Part shown: positions 24,489-33,501 of the stretch, piece by piece
Layout: every line of letters starts with the position of its first letter
Position numbering within the stretch: position 1 is the first letter of the stretch
Assembly: GCA_052389435.1 (NCBI GenBank)
Contig: JBQTIB010000055.1
Coordinates: forward strand, 1 to 50,999
Reading direction: 5' to 3'
Length of the DNA: 50,999 nt
From: JBQTKD01 sp052389435
Lineage (GTDB): Bacteria > Actinomycetota > Actinomycetes > Sporichthyales > Sporichthyaceae
Notes under the pieces: model-generated
Seen by the model: only the letters and a program-made list of their open reading frames with translations
What the model was told of the DNA's origin: nothing
Databases searched by the model: none
Made by a program: the position numbers and the translations under genes

Positions 24489-25834
24489 GCGTTCTGGTGA
24501 TGGGACTGTCGCACCGCACCGGCCCGGTCAGCCTGCTCGAGCGCGTCTCGCTCGGCGGCGAGGGGCTCACCAAGCTCCTCACCGACGCCGCGACCTCGGA
24601 GAACGTGCAGGAGATCGCGGCACTGTCCACCTGCAACCGCATGGAGCTCTACGCGGAGGTCGACAAGTTCCACGGCGGTCTCGCGGACCTGTCCGAGCTG
24701 CTGTGCCGCCACACCGGCTTCGGTCTCGAGCAACTGCGCCCGCACCTGTACGTCCACTACGAGGACCGGGCGGTTCAGCACCTGTTCTCGGTGGCCTGCG
24801 GGCTCGATTCGATGGTCGTCGGCGAGAGTCAGATCCTCGGCCAGATCAAGACCGCGCTCAGCCAGGCCCAGGAGCTCGGCACCGCCGGTCGAGTCCTCAA
24901 CGACGTAGTCCAGCAGGCGCTGCGGGTCGGCAAGCTGGCCCGCAGCACCACGGCGATCGACCAGGCCGGGCGCTCCCTCGTCGGCCTCGGCCTCGAGCAG
25001 GCCACCGCCGTGCTCGGTCCGCTCGCCGGCCGCCGTGCGCTCGTGGTCGGCGCCGGTTCGATGAGCGCGCTCGCCGCCACCTCCCTCGTCCGTCAGGGCG
25101 TCGGCGCACTCGTCGTCGCCAACCGCACCCCGGAGCGGGCCGCGCGGCTCGCCGGGGCCCTCGGCGCCCGCGCGGTGGCGATGGAGGACGTCGTCGGCGA
25201 ACTCGGCACCGTCGACCTGGTCGTGTGCTGCACCGGCGCGGTCGGTCAGGTGCTCAGCGTCGAAGACCTCCGCGTCGGCCGGTTCGCCGCCGGCGACGCG
25301 CCCCTGGTCGTGCTCGACCTCGCCATGCCGCACGACGTCGACCCGGACGTGAACCTGCTGCCGGGCGTCACGCTGTTCGACCTGAACGCTCTCGCCGGCG
25401 CCGCGGCGGACGGCACGCCCGCCGACGTCGAGGCGGTCCGCCGCATCGTCGCCGCCGAGGTCGGGGTCTTCACCGCGAGCCAGCGGGCCTCCCAGGTCGC
25501 CCCGACGGTCGTCGCGCTGCGTTCGATGGCCGAGGACGTGGTCTCGGCCGAGATGCTGCGGCTGCGCTCCCGGCTGCCCGGGCTCGACGCCCGCGCGCAG
25601 GAGGAGATCGCGCGCTCCGTGCGCCGTGTGGTCGACAAGCTGCTGCACGGCCCGACGGTCCGCGTGAAGGAACTCGCCGGCGGACCGGACGGGGAGACCT
25701 ACGCCGCCGCGCTGCGCGAGCTGTTCGATCTCGACCGCAACGCCGTCGAGGCCGTGACCCGCCCCGGCGTCTCCGCCGAGGAGGCCGCCGAAGCCGCCCT
25801 GAGCCTGGGCTTTCCGAGGGGTGTCGACCTGTGA
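24485..25834 (+). CDS. hemA: Glutamyl-tRNA reductase
   Basis: First committed step of C5-pathway tetrapyrrole synthesis: reduces glutamyl-tRNA to glutamate-1-semialdehyde with NADPH. The 449-aa product has the catalytic Cys50 in STCNRMELY, the GESQILGQIK block, the NADPH-binding VVGAGSMSALA and a C-terminal dimerisation helix. It starts inside the rex stop (ATGA) and its own stop overlaps the hemC start (GTGA), so rex, hemA and hemC form a tightly coupled operon. Confidence 0.97.
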   Translation: MSVLVMGLSHRTGPVSLLERVSLGGEGLTKLLTDAATSENVQEIAALSTCNRMELYAEVDKFHGGLADLSELLCRHTGFGLEQLRPHLYVHYEDRAVQHLFSVACGLDSMVVGESQILGQIKTALSQAQELGTAGRVLNDVVQQALRVGKLARSTTAIDQAGRSLVGLGLEQATAVLGPLAGRRALVVGAGSMSALAATSLVRQGVGALVVANRTPERAARLAGALGARAVAMEDVVGELGTVDLVVCCTGAVGQVLSVEDLRVGRFAAGDAPLVVLDLAMPHDVDPDVNLLPGVTLFDLNALAGAAADGTPADVEAVRRIVAAEVGVFTASQRASQVAPTVVALRSMAEDVVSAEMLRLRSRLPGLDARAQEEIARSVRRVVDKLLHGPTVRVKELAGGPDGETYAAALRELFDLDRNAVEAVTRPGVSAEEAAEAALSLGFPRGVDL

Positions 25835-26790
25835 ACGACCCCCTGCGCCTGGGCACCCGGGCGAGCGCGTTGGCCAAGGCCCAGGCCGGCGCCGTCGCCG
25901 ACGCCGTCACCGCCCGCACCGGGCGCGCCGTCGAGCTCGTCGAAATTCGCACCGAGGGCGACGCGTCCAGCGCGCCGCTGGACCAGATCGGCGGAACCGG
26001 CGTGTTCGTCGGCGCGCTGCGCGAGGCGCTGGCCGCGGGCACCATCGACTTCGCCGTCCACTCCCTCAAGGACCTGCCCACCGCGCCGGCCGCCGGGCTC
26101 GTGATCGCCGCGATCCCCGTGCGCGAGGACCCCCGCGACGCGCTCGTGGCCCGCGGCGGGCTGACTCTCGGCGAGCTGCGCCCGGGGGCGAAGGTCGGCA
26201 CCGGCTCGCCCCGCCGGGCCGCGCAACTGCACGCCCTCGGCTTCGACATCGAGGTCGTCCCGATCCGCGGGAACGTCGACACCCGGCTCGGTCTGGTCGC
26301 GCGCGGAGAACTCGACGCGGTCGTGCTCGCCCGGGCCGGCCTCGCCCGCCTCGGGCGTCTCGAGGAGATCACCGAGGTCGTCGACCCCATTCAAATGCTG
26401 CCCGCGCCCGGTCAGGGGGCCCTGGCCATCGAGTGTCGGGATCCGGCCGTCGACCCCGACGCCGCCGATCTGGTGAAGCTGCTCGCCGAACTCGACGACC
26501 CGGACACCCGGTACGTCGTCGAGGCCGAGCGGGCGCTGTTGGCCACCCTCGAGGCCGGCTGCACGGCGCCGGTCGGAGCGCTCGGCGAGGCGATCGCCGG
26601 GGACGAGGAGTACGAGGCCGAGATCTACCTGCGCGCCATCGCGCTCACCCCCAACGGTGAGCACGCGGTGAAGCTGTCCACCAGCGGTCGCCTGGTCGAC
26701 GCGGTCGCGCTCGCGCGCAGGCTCGCCGAGGAGATGCTCGCCGAGGGGGCGGCCGAGTTGATGAACGAGGTCCCGGAGGCGGGCCCTTGA
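25831..26790 (+). CDS. hemC: Porphobilinogen deaminase (hydroxymethylbilane synthase)
   Basis: Joins four porphobilinogens into hydroxymethylbilane. The 319-aa product has HSLKDLP (catalytic Asp81), GTGSPRRAAQL, the binding block IRGNVDTRL, PAPGQGALAIECR and Cys244 in LEAGCTAPVGA, which carries the dipyrromethane cofactor. The GTG start overlaps the hemA stop. hemD follows after 52 bp. Confidence 0.97.
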   Translation: MNDPLRLGTRASALAKAQAGAVADAVTARTGRAVELVEIRTEGDASSAPLDQIGGTGVFVGALREALAAGTIDFAVHSLKDLPTAPAAGLVIAAIPVREDPRDALVARGGLTLGELRPGAKVGTGSPRRAAQLHALGFDIEVVPIRGNVDTRLGLVARGELDAVVLARAGLARLGRLEEITEVVDPIQMLPAPGQGALAIECRDPAVDPDAADLVKLLAELDDPDTRYVVEAERALLATLEAGCTAPVGALGEAIAGDEEYEAEIYLRAIALTPNGEHAVKLSTSGRLVDAVALARRLAEEMLAEGAAELMNEVPEAGP

Positions 26791-26842
26791 CGCGCCACCG
26801 CTCACTTAGACCCCCGCTGGCTGTAGGAACGGAGCGCGACAG

Positions 26843-28657
26843 ATGAGCCCCACCCGCAAGGTGCAGGCCCCCGGCACGGAGACGGCGAAGCCGGCTGCCG
26901 CCGTGAAGGCGACGACCCCCAAGGCCGCCGCCGCGAAGGCCGCGTCGGGCAAGTCCGCCGTCGCCAAGAGCGCCGAGTCCGCGGCCGAGACGCCCGCCAA
27001 GGCCACGCGCGCCAAGACCCCGGCCAAGGCGAGCGAGCAGAAGCCGGACGCTGCGCCGGCGGCCGCGAAGCTGCCCACCGGCTCGGTCGCCTTCGTCGGC
27101 GCGGGTCCGGGCGACCCGGGTCTGTTGACCGTCCGGGCGATGGAGCTGCTCGGCGAGGCCGACGCGGTCGTCCTCGGGGAGATGGCCCGCGAGCAGTTCC
27201 TGACCTTCTGCCGGAGCGACGTCGAGGTCGTCGACGGCGCCCTGGACTCCGCCGGGAACCCGCTCGCGCCCGCCGCCCGGGCCAAGGCCGTGACCGGGGC
27301 CGCCAAGGGCGGACGCCGCGTCGTCCGGCTGATCGACGGGGACCCGGCGCTGCACGCGGCCCTGGCCGAGGAGGCCGCGGCCTGCGTGAAGGTCGGCTGC
27401 GACTTCGAACTCGTGCCGGGCGTGCCGGCGGTCAGCGCGGTGCCCGCGTTCGCCGGGGTCCCGCTGATCGGGCGTTCGGTGCGCGAGGTGCGCCTCGTCG
27501 ACGCGCAGGACGCCAAGATCGACTGGGCGTCGGTGGCCAGCAAGGACGCCACCCTGGTCGTCGTCAACACCACCAGCGCCGCGCTGGTCTCCAACGCCGC
27601 CGCGAAGCTGATCGAGGCGGGCATGGACCCGGCCACGCCGGCCCTGACCACCTGGGCGGGAACGACCACCGCGCAGCGGACCGTCGTCGGCACCCTTGCC
27701 GACCTCGGCGACGCGCTGCCCGCCGGTCGCCTGGTGGCGACCGCCGTCACGGTCGTCGGCGAGGTCGTCGGGTCCCGCGACATGCTCTCCTGGTTCGAGA
27801 CCCGGCCGCTGTTCGGCTGGCGGATCCTCGTGCCGCGCACCAAGGAGCAGTCCGGCGCCCTGGTCACTCGGCTCCGCTCGTTCGGCGCCGTGCCCGAGGA
27901 GGTACCGACGATCTCGGTCGAGCCGCCTCGCGCCCCGCAGCAGATGGAACGGGCGATCAAGGGCCTGGTGACCGGCCGCTACGAGTGGATCGCGTTCACC
28001 TCCCGCAACGCGGTCAAGGCCGTGCGCGAGAAGTTCGAGGAGTACGGCCTCGACGCCCGCGCGTTCTCCGGAATCAAGATCGCCGCCGTCGGGGAGCAGA
28101 CCGCCGCGGACCTCGCCGCCTGGGGCATCAAGGCGGACCTCGTGCCCACCGAGGAGCAGTCGGCCCAGGGCCTGCTGAACGACTGGCCGCCCTTCGACGA
28201 CGTCTTCGACCCGATCAACCGCGTGTTCCTGCCCCGTGCCGACATCGCCACCGAGACCCTCGCGGCGGGCCTGGTCGAACTCGGCTGGGAGGTCGACGAC
28301 GTCACCGCCTACCGCACGGTCCGCGCCGCACCGCCGCCCGCGCCGGTGCGCGAGGCGATCAAGTCCGGCGGGTTCGACGCGGTCGTCTTCACGAGCTCCT
28401 CGACCGTGCGCAATCTCGTCGGGATCGCCGGCAAGCCGCACGCGGGCACGATCATCGCCTGCATCGGCCCGGCCACCGCCGCCACGGCTCAGGAGCACGG
28501 GCTGCGCGTGGACGTGCTGGCGGAGACTCCCTCGGCGTCGGCGCTCGCGGACGCGCTGGCGGTCTTCGGCGCGGCCCGCCAGGCCGACGCCGCGGCCCTG
28601 GGCGAATCGGCCCTCCGCCCGTCCGAAAAGCGCACCGCAGTCCGCCGCCGCCGCTAA
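26843..28657 (+). CDS. hemD: Fused uroporphyrinogen methyltransferase-like / uroporphyrinogen-III synthase
   Basis: A 604-aa three-part protein. Residues 1-75 are Ala/Lys/Thr-rich and histone H1-like (for example KATTPKAAAAKAASGK). A tetrapyrrole methylase domain follows: VGAGPGDPGLLTVRAMELL, then DGDPALHAALAEE and ELVPGVPAVSAVPAFAGVPL. The last 270 residues are HemD: ILVPRTKEQSGALVTRL, WIAFTSRNAVKAV and AVVFTSSSTVRNLVG. It closes hydroxymethylbilane to uroporphyrinogen III. Fusion of the two activities is standard in actinobacteria; the long basic N-terminus and the terminal RRRR are unusual. ATG preceded by GGAGCG. Confidence 0.94.
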   Translation: MSPTRKVQAPGTETAKPAAAVKATTPKAAAAKAASGKSAVAKSAESAAETPAKATRAKTPAKASEQKPDAAPAAAKLPTGSVAFVGAGPGDPGLLTVRAMELLGEADAVVLGEMAREQFLTFCRSDVEVVDGALDSAGNPLAPAARAKAVTGAAKGGRRVVRLIDGDPALHAALAEEAAACVKVGCDFELVPGVPAVSAVPAFAGVPLIGRSVREVRLVDAQDAKIDWASVASKDATLVVVNTTSAALVSNAAAKLIEAGMDPATPALTTWAGTTTAQRTVVGTLADLGDALPAGRLVATAVTVVGEVVGSRDMLSWFETRPLFGWRILVPRTKEQSGALVTRLRSFGAVPEEVPTISVEPPRAPQQMERAIKGLVTGRYEWIAFTSRNAVKAVREKFEEYGLDARAFSGIKIAAVGEQTAADLAAWGIKADLVPTEEQSAQGLLNDWPPFDDVFDPINRVFLPRADIATETLAAGLVELGWEVDDVTAYRTVRAAPPPAPVREAIKSGGFDAVVFTSSSTVRNLVGIAGKPHAGTIIACIGPATAATAQEHGLRVDVLAETPSASALADALAVFGAARQADAAALGESALRPSEKRTAVRRRR

Positions 28658-28683
28658 ACCACACGAGGAGCACGTGCGCAAGG

Positions 28684-28770
28684 GACCATGTGCGCACGTC
28701 ATCCTCAATGGTTGCCAGGAAAGGCGATTTGTCCTGGTTTGTGGAGCCATCTCGGATGACGTGCGCAATG
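28684..28770 (-). repeat. Repeat family 2, copy B (inverted)
   Basis: Read on the minus strand it contains GGCTCCACAAACC and then ATTGAGGATGACGTGCGCA, the two conserved parts. GCGGATGACGTGCGC-like ends occur on both flanks (GTGCGCACGTCATCC at 28691-28705 and GGATGACGTGCGCAATGG at 28753-28770), so the copy is itself a large inverted repeat. It lies between hemD and hemB. Confidence 0.75.
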
Positions 28771-28785
28771 GTTCTTGACGCTGGC

Positions 28786-28791
28786 TAGGGT
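28786..28791 (+). promoter_or_regulatory. -10-like box for hemB
   Basis: TAGGGT ends 7 nt before the ATG, so hemB may have its own leaderless transcript rather than depend on the rex promoter. Repeat copy B lies just upstream. Confidence 0.4.
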
Positions 28792-28798
28792 CGGAGTT

Positions 28799-29782
28799 AT
28801 GAGCGGTGAGTTTCCGACGGTCCGGCCGCGGCGGTTGCGGCGCACGGCCGCGCTGCGGCGGCTGATCGCGGAGGTCTCGCTCGAACCGCGCCACCTCGTC
28901 CTGCCGATGTTCGTTCGCGAAGGGCTCGTCGAACCGCAGCCCATCGCCTCGATGCCCGGCGTGCTGCAGCACTCGCTCGACTCGCTGCGCAAGGCCGCGG
29001 TCGAGGCCGTGGAGGCGGGGGTCGGCGGGCTGATGCTCTTCGGCGTCCCGGTGCACAAGGACGCCGTCGGCTCGGGGGCCGACGACGAGGCGGGCATTCT
29101 CAACCTCGCCACCCGCGAACTCGCCGCCGAGGTCGGGGACGCCACCGTGCTGATGACCGACCTGTGCCTCGACGAGTTCACCGACCACGGCCACTGCGGA
29201 GTCCTCGCGCCCGACGGCACCGTCGACAACGACGCGACGCTCCAACGCTACGGCCGCATGGCCCTCGCCCAGGCCGAAGCCGGCGGGCACCTGCTCGGCG
29301 CCAGCGGCATGATGGACGGTCAGATCGGCTACGTGCGCGGCGTTCTGGACGCCGCGGGCCACCGCGACGTCGCCCTGCTGGCCTACGCCGCCAAGTACGC
29401 CTCGGCCTTCTACGGACCGTTCCGCGACGCCGTTCAGTCCAGCCTCGCCGGGGACCGCAAGAGCTACCAGCAGGACCCGGCGAACGCCCGCGAGGGCGTG
29501 CGGGAGGCGTTGCTCGACGTCGCGGAGGGCGCCGACGTGGTCATGGTCAAGCCCGCGCTCGGCTACCTCGACGTGCTGCGCCAGGTTCGCGACGCCGTCG
29601 AGGTTCCCGTCGCGGCCTACCAGGTCTCGGGGGAGTACTCGATGATCGAGAACGCGGGCCGGGCCGGGCTGATCGATCGGGACCGCGCCGTCGAGGAGTC
29701 GCTGCTGAGCATCCGCCGGGCCGGCGCGGACTTCGTTCTGACCTACTGGGCCGACGAATGGGCTCGGCGGCTCCGACGCTGA
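28799..29782 (+). CDS. hemB: Delta-aminolevulinic acid dehydratase (porphobilinogen synthase)
   Basis: Condenses two 5-aminolevulinates to porphobilinogen. The 327-aa product has the Schiff-base lysines K199 (AYAAKYASAF) and K251 (VMVKPALGYLD). The metal site reads DLCLDEFTDHGHCG: it keeps Cys at the first and last positions but has Asp at the middle one, between the three-Cys zinc type and the Asp-only magnesium type. I chose ATG 28799 (MSGEFPTV) over an in-frame ATG 24 bases upstream because of the -10 box position and homologue starts. Confidence 0.97.
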   Translation: MSGEFPTVRPRRLRRTAALRRLIAEVSLEPRHLVLPMFVREGLVEPQPIASMPGVLQHSLDSLRKAAVEAVEAGVGGLMLFGVPVHKDAVGSGADDEAGILNLATRELAAEVGDATVLMTDLCLDEFTDHGHCGVLAPDGTVDNDATLQRYGRMALAQAEAGGHLLGASGMMDGQIGYVRGVLDAAGHRDVALLAYAAKYASAFYGPFRDAVQSSLAGDRKSYQQDPANAREGVREALLDVAEGADVVMVKPALGYLDVLRQVRDAVEVPVAAYQVSGEYSMIENAGRAGLIDRDRAVEESLLSIRRAGADFVLTYWADEWARRLRR

Positions 29783-29806
29783 GCGGGCGCGGGATGCGAA
29801 CTCGGC

Positions 29807-30547
29807 CTACCGGACGGCGAGGTCGAGCACCGAACTGGAGCGCGGGTAGTTCTCGTTCTCGCCCTTGTCGGCGACCGAGATGATTCCCGAGCCCGCTGCG
29901 ATGAGCACCGCGCCGAGCACGGCCAGCCGCAGGTCGCGTTGCCACACCGACCGGACCGGGTCCCCGAGGGCGGCCGCGTCCCCGCCGGCGGAGAGCGTGA
30001 CCGGACCGGTCAGGGCCGGGGTGCCGCCCGCCAGGGACAGTTCGCCCGCTGCGAGCAGGTCCTCGCCGCCGGTCAGCACGAACTCGTAGACGTGGATCTC
30101 CCCGGGCAGGTCGGGAGCCTCGTCGAACCAGGGATGCGGATCGGGCCTGGTCTCGCGAAAGACCGGCTTGATCTGCTCCAGCGCCGGGCACGTCGGGCCG
30201 ACCAGGGCGCTCGCGCCGTCGGCCTGCAGCACGAACGGCTGGGGGGAGTACCGCTCGATGGTGTTCACCCGCTGGCCGTTGTCGGCGGTCTGCGTGGTCA
30301 GGTACCAGACGCACTCCACGCCGGACAGGGGCGCGCGCACCGTTGCGCCGGGCCCGGCAGCGACCGCACCGCGGATCACGACGCGCTCGCCGACCCGACG
30401 CTTGGCCCCCGGCAGCGCCGCGATGGGAAGCAGCGAGCGCCCGGGCAGCAGCTTGAGCTGCAACCCCGACCCGATCGCGCCCACGAGGCCGATGATCGCC
30501 AGGAACGATCCGGAGAGGACCAACACGATCCCGACGAGCATGCCCAC
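29807..30547 (-). CDS. GIDE-domain-like membrane protein
   Basis: A 246-aa protein with an N-terminal membrane helix (about 4-30) and a C-terminal one (LAVLGAVLIAAGSGIISVA). Between them RVVIRGAVAAGPG followed by APLSGVECVWYLTTQT resembles the GIDE domain found in membrane-bound E3-ligase-like proteins; in bacteria the role is unknown and there is no RING finger. GTG start, with TAGGGT on the minus strand (30554-30559) ending six bases before it. Convergent with hemB, 24 bp between stops. Confidence 0.75.
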   Translation of the reverse strand: MGMLVGIVLVLSGSFLAIIGLVGAIGSGLQLKLLPGRSLLPIAALPGAKRRVGERVVIRGAVAAGPGATVRAPLSGVECVWYLTTQTADNGQRVNTIERYSPQPFVLQADGASALVGPTCPALEQIKPVFRETRPDPHPWFDEAPDLPGEIHVYEFVLTGGEDLLAAGELSLAGGTPALTGPVTLSAGGDAAALGDPVRSVWQRDLRLAVLGAVLIAAGSGIISVADKGENENYPRSSSVLDLAVR

Positions 30548-30553
30548 GCCGCA

Positions 30554-30559
30554 ACCCTA
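30554..30559 (-). promoter_or_regulatory. -10-like box, GIDE-like gene
   Basis: TAGGGT on the minus strand, 6 nt before the GTG start; this spacing favours the GTG over the ATG two codons later. Confidence 0.4.
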
Positions 30560-30703
30560 CTGATCCCCAAGGGTTGGTCGACGCTGCTCCGACCGGAGGA
30601 CGGGCAAAGCGGGCGAAATCGAGAAATTCGGGATCGGAGGAAACCGAATCCGGGGTTCGTTGCGTCGAAGCACCTACGGGGGACGGCAACGAAGGGGAAA
30701 TTG

Positions 30704-31408
30704 ATGTCCATGGACGCTTCGCGCTCGGGCTACGGCGCCGTCGGCATGGCCGCTGTGGCGCTCACCTGTGCATCGGCAGCCGTGGTGCTCGGCTTTAGGG
30801 TTCCCGCCACCGCTTCCGCCGCGCATCAGCCCTCGCTCCCTCCGGCCGCGGCCCCCGCCGGTCAGGACGCCCCGCGGTTCGTCGATCCCGCGGCGATGCC
30901 CCAGGGCGATCGCTTCGGCCACTGGGGAGCCACCGCCGTCCGCGCGGGCCTGCCCAAGGCCACCGGCTTCTGCCTGAACGGCATTTTCGACGCCGCGCAG
31001 ACCTCGCACCGCGCGTACAAGGGCGCCGCGCCCAAGGTCAACGCCACCCAGTACATCGTCCAGGCCGCCGGCGAGCCGCAGGCCACCGCGCTGGTCGCCA
31101 AGCTCGGCAAGCGACTCGAGGGCTGCTACCGGGAGTGGCTCAACCTCGACATCGACGCCTACGAGAACGCGCCCCGCACCGCCTCCTGGCAGCGCTACCG
31201 CACCTCCGGCGTCGCCGACGGGCTCACCGTCTACGGCGTGTTCACCGTGCCGCCGAAGCAGTTCGACAAGGCCACCCACCTCTACGGCGTCGGTCGCGAC
31301 GGGGACCGGGTCACCGTCCTGCACCTCACGCTGGTCGGCAGCCAGTCCCAGGCCCCCGACACCGCCTTCCGCAAGAGCGCGACGCACGCCCTGCGCATCG
31401 TCGGCTGA
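30704..31408 (+). CDS. Exported protein of unknown function
   Basis: A 234-aa protein that I do not recognise. An N-terminal hydrophobic segment MAAVALTCASAAVVLGF then TASAA suggests a Sec signal or membrane anchor. The mature part has two cysteines about 50 residues apart (GFCLNGIF and EGCYREWL) that could pair, and ends in a compact beta-rich region (YGVFTVPPKQF, VTVLHLTLVG). AAGGGGA lies about five bases before ATG 30704. It sits alone between the hemB-GIDE pair and hemL. Confidence 0.7.
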   Translation: MSMDASRSGYGAVGMAAVALTCASAAVVLGFRVPATASAAHQPSLPPAAAPAGQDAPRFVDPAAMPQGDRFGHWGATAVRAGLPKATGFCLNGIFDAAQTSHRAYKGAAPKVNATQYIVQAAGEPQATALVAKLGKRLEGCYREWLNLDIDAYENAPRTASWQRYRTSGVADGLTVYGVFTVPPKQFDKATHLYGVGRDGDRVTVLHLTLVGSQSQAPDTAFRKSATHALRIVG

Positions 31409-31509
31409 CGCCGGGCGTCCGCTCGACCGTGACCCATAGCTCACCCTTCGGCGGACACGAGGGGATCGGGTCGTGCGGAGCACCCCGTCCGGTTTGAGAC
31501 CATGGCCGG

Positions 31510-32832
31510 GTGACTTCCGCCCCGTACCCGTCCGACGCCCCGGCCTCCGAGGCGCTGTTCGCGCGTGCTCGGGCGGTGACCCCCGGCGGGGTCAACTCCC
31601 CGGTCCGGGCCTTCGGCGCGGTCGGCGGCACGCCCCGATTCGTCGCCGGCGGCAAGGGCCCGTACCTGCGCGACGCCGACGGGCGCACCTACGTCGACCT
31701 CGTCTGCTCCTGGGGCCCGCTGATCCTCGGCCACGCCAACCCCGAGATCCTGGCCGCCGTGTCCGAGGCCGCGGCCAACGGCACCTCCTACGGCGCGCCC
31801 ACCGAGGGCGAGGTGCTGCTCGCCGAGGAGATCGTCGCCCGGATCGCCCCCGTCGAGTGGGTCCGCCTCGTCTCCTCCGGCACCGAGGCCACCATGTCCG
31901 CGGTCCGCCTCGCGCGCGGCGCCACCGGCCGCTCGGGCGTCGTGAAGTTCGCCGGGCACTACCACGGCCACGTCGACTCGCTGCTCGCCCAGGCCGGCTC
32001 GGGGGTCGCGACCTTCGCGCTCCCCGACGCCGCGGGCGTCACCGGCGCCTCGACGGCCGACACGATCGTCCTTCCCTACAACGACCTCGACGCGGTCGCC
32101 GCGGCCTTCGCCGCGCACCCGGGGAAGATCGCCTGCGTCATCGCCGAGGCCGCCGCCGGAAACATGGGCGTCGTCCCGCCCGACCCCGGCTTCACGATCG
32201 GCCTGGCCCGGCTCTGCCGCGAGAACGGCGCCCTGTTCGTCTCCGACGAGGTCATGACCGGGTTCCGGGCCAGCCGCGAGGGCTGGTTCGGCGTCGAGGG
32301 CGTCGCGCCGGACCTGACGACCTTCGGCAAGGTCATGGGCGGCGGGTTCCCCGCCGCGGCGTTCGGCGGCCGTCGGGACCTCATGGATTTCATGGCCCCG
32401 CTCGGGCCGGTCTACCAGGCGGGCACGCTGTCCGGAAATCCCGTCGCCGTCGCCGCCGGTCTCGCGACGCTGCGCGGCTGCACGCCCGCCGTCTACGACC
32501 ACCTGGCCAAGGCGGGCGAGACCATCGCCGTCGCCGCGTCGGAGGCCCTCGCGGGCGAGGGCGTCGAGCACCGGGTGCAGTTCGCCGGAACGATGTTCTC
32601 GATCTTCTTCACCGACGCACCCGTCCACACCTACGCCGACGCCAAGCGGCAGCGCACCGATCGCTTCGCGGCCTTCTTCCACGAGATGCTCGCTCGCGGT
32701 GTCTACCTGCCCGCGTCGGCCTACGAGGCCTGGTTCCTCTCCGCCGCGCACGACGAGGAGGCGATCGGCCGGGTCCTCGAGGCCCTGCCCCACGCCGCGC
32801 GCGCCGCGGCCGCCGCGAAGGACACCCCATGA
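31510..32832 (+). CDS. hemL: Glutamate-1-semialdehyde 2,1-aminomutase
   Basis: PLP enzyme making 5-aminolevulinate from glutamate-1-semialdehyde, completing the C5 pathway with HemA. The 440-aa product carries PGGVNSPVRAFGAVGG, SSGTEATMSAVRLARG (phosphate binding), DEVMTGFR (PLP aspartate) and K274 in TFGKVMGGGFPAAAFGG. GTG start at 31510. Its stop overlaps the phosphoglycerate-mutase-like ATG, linking haem synthesis to the cytochrome c assembly genes. Confidence 0.97.
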   Translation: MTSAPYPSDAPASEALFARARAVTPGGVNSPVRAFGAVGGTPRFVAGGKGPYLRDADGRTYVDLVCSWGPLILGHANPEILAAVSEAAANGTSYGAPTEGEVLLAEEIVARIAPVEWVRLVSSGTEATMSAVRLARGATGRSGVVKFAGHYHGHVDSLLAQAGSGVATFALPDAAGVTGASTADTIVLPYNDLDAVAAAFAAHPGKIACVIAEAAAGNMGVVPPDPGFTIGLARLCRENGALFVSDEVMTGFRASREGWFGVEGVAPDLTTFGKVMGGGFPAAAFGGRRDLMDFMAPLGPVYQAGTLSGNPVAVAAGLATLRGCTPAVYDHLAKAGETIAVAASEALAGEGVEHRVQFAGTMFSIFFTDAPVHTYADAKRQRTDRFAAFFHEMLARGVYLPASAYEAWFLSAAHDEEAIGRVLEALPHAARAAAAAKDTP

Positions 32833-33497
32833 GCGACGAACGCCTCGGACCCGTGGTGACGCTGGTCCACGTCGTACGCCACGGCGAGGTCCACAACCCC
32901 GAGGGCATCCTCTACGGGCGACTGCCGGGGTATCACCTGTCCGAACTCGGCGTGAAGATGGCCGAGCGGGTCGCCGAGAGCTTCGCGGGCCGCGACATCG
33001 GGGCGATCGTGTCCTCGCCGATGGAGCGCGCCCGGGAGACCGCCGCGCCCATCGCGGCCGCGTTCGACCTCGAGATCGACATCGACCCGCGCCTGATCGA
33101 AGCCGCCAACCACTTCGAGGGCAAGAAGTTCGGGGTCGGCGACGGCTCGCTGCGCCGGCCCAAGCACTGGCCCTATCTGCTCAACCCGTTCCGGCCGTCC
33201 TGGGGCGAGAAGTACACCGAGCTCGCCACCCGCATGCTCGCCGCCGCCTCCGCCGCCCGCGCCCTCGCGCCCGGCCGGGAGGTCGTCTGCGTCAGCCACC
33301 AGCTGCCGATCTGGATCATGCGCACCAGGATCGAGGGCCGCCGGCTCTGGCACGACCCCCGCAATCGCCAGTGCACGCTGGCCAGCGTCACGACCATTCG
33401 CTACGAGGGCCACCGGATCCGCTCGCTCACCTACACCGAGCCGGCCATCGACCTCGTCCCGGACAAGCTCCGCGGCAAGCCGGCCGCCGGCGCCTAG
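32829..33497 (+). CDS. Histidine phosphatase (phosphoglycerate mutase-like) family protein
   Basis: A 222-aa member of the branch-1 histidine phosphatases. The nucleophile H18 lies in VVRHGEVHNP, the arginine and acid in SSPMERARETA, and the second His in VCVSHQLPIW. Substrate unknown; glycolytic mutase activity is unlikely because the sequence differs and the gene travels with hemL and cytochrome c assembly genes in actinobacteria. ATGA overlap with hemL. Confidence 0.9.
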   Translation: MSDERLGPVVTLVHVVRHGEVHNPEGILYGRLPGYHLSELGVKMAERVAESFAGRDIGAIVSSPMERARETAAPIAAAFDLEIDIDPRLIEAANHFEGKKFGVGDGSLRRPKHWPYLLNPFRPSWGEKYTELATRMLAAASAARALAPGREVVCVSHQLPIWIMRTRIEGRRLWHDPRNRQCTLASVTTIRYEGHRIRSLTYTEPAIDLVPDKLRGKPAAGA

Positions 33498-33501
33498 TGC
33501 G

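Noticed and set aside
26843..27070. Separate histone-like gene
   Set aside because: The Ala/Lys-rich segment is in frame with HemD with no stop; it reads as an N-terminal tail of the same protein.
28775..28791. TTGACG/TAGGGT as a -35/-10 pair for hemB
   Set aside because: The gap between the boxes is only five bases, far too short for a promoter; only the -10-like box is retained.
26645..29362. 905-codon minus-strand open frame
   Set aside because: Antisense shadow of hemC, hemD and hemB, whose motifs and operon overlaps on the plus strand are unambiguous.
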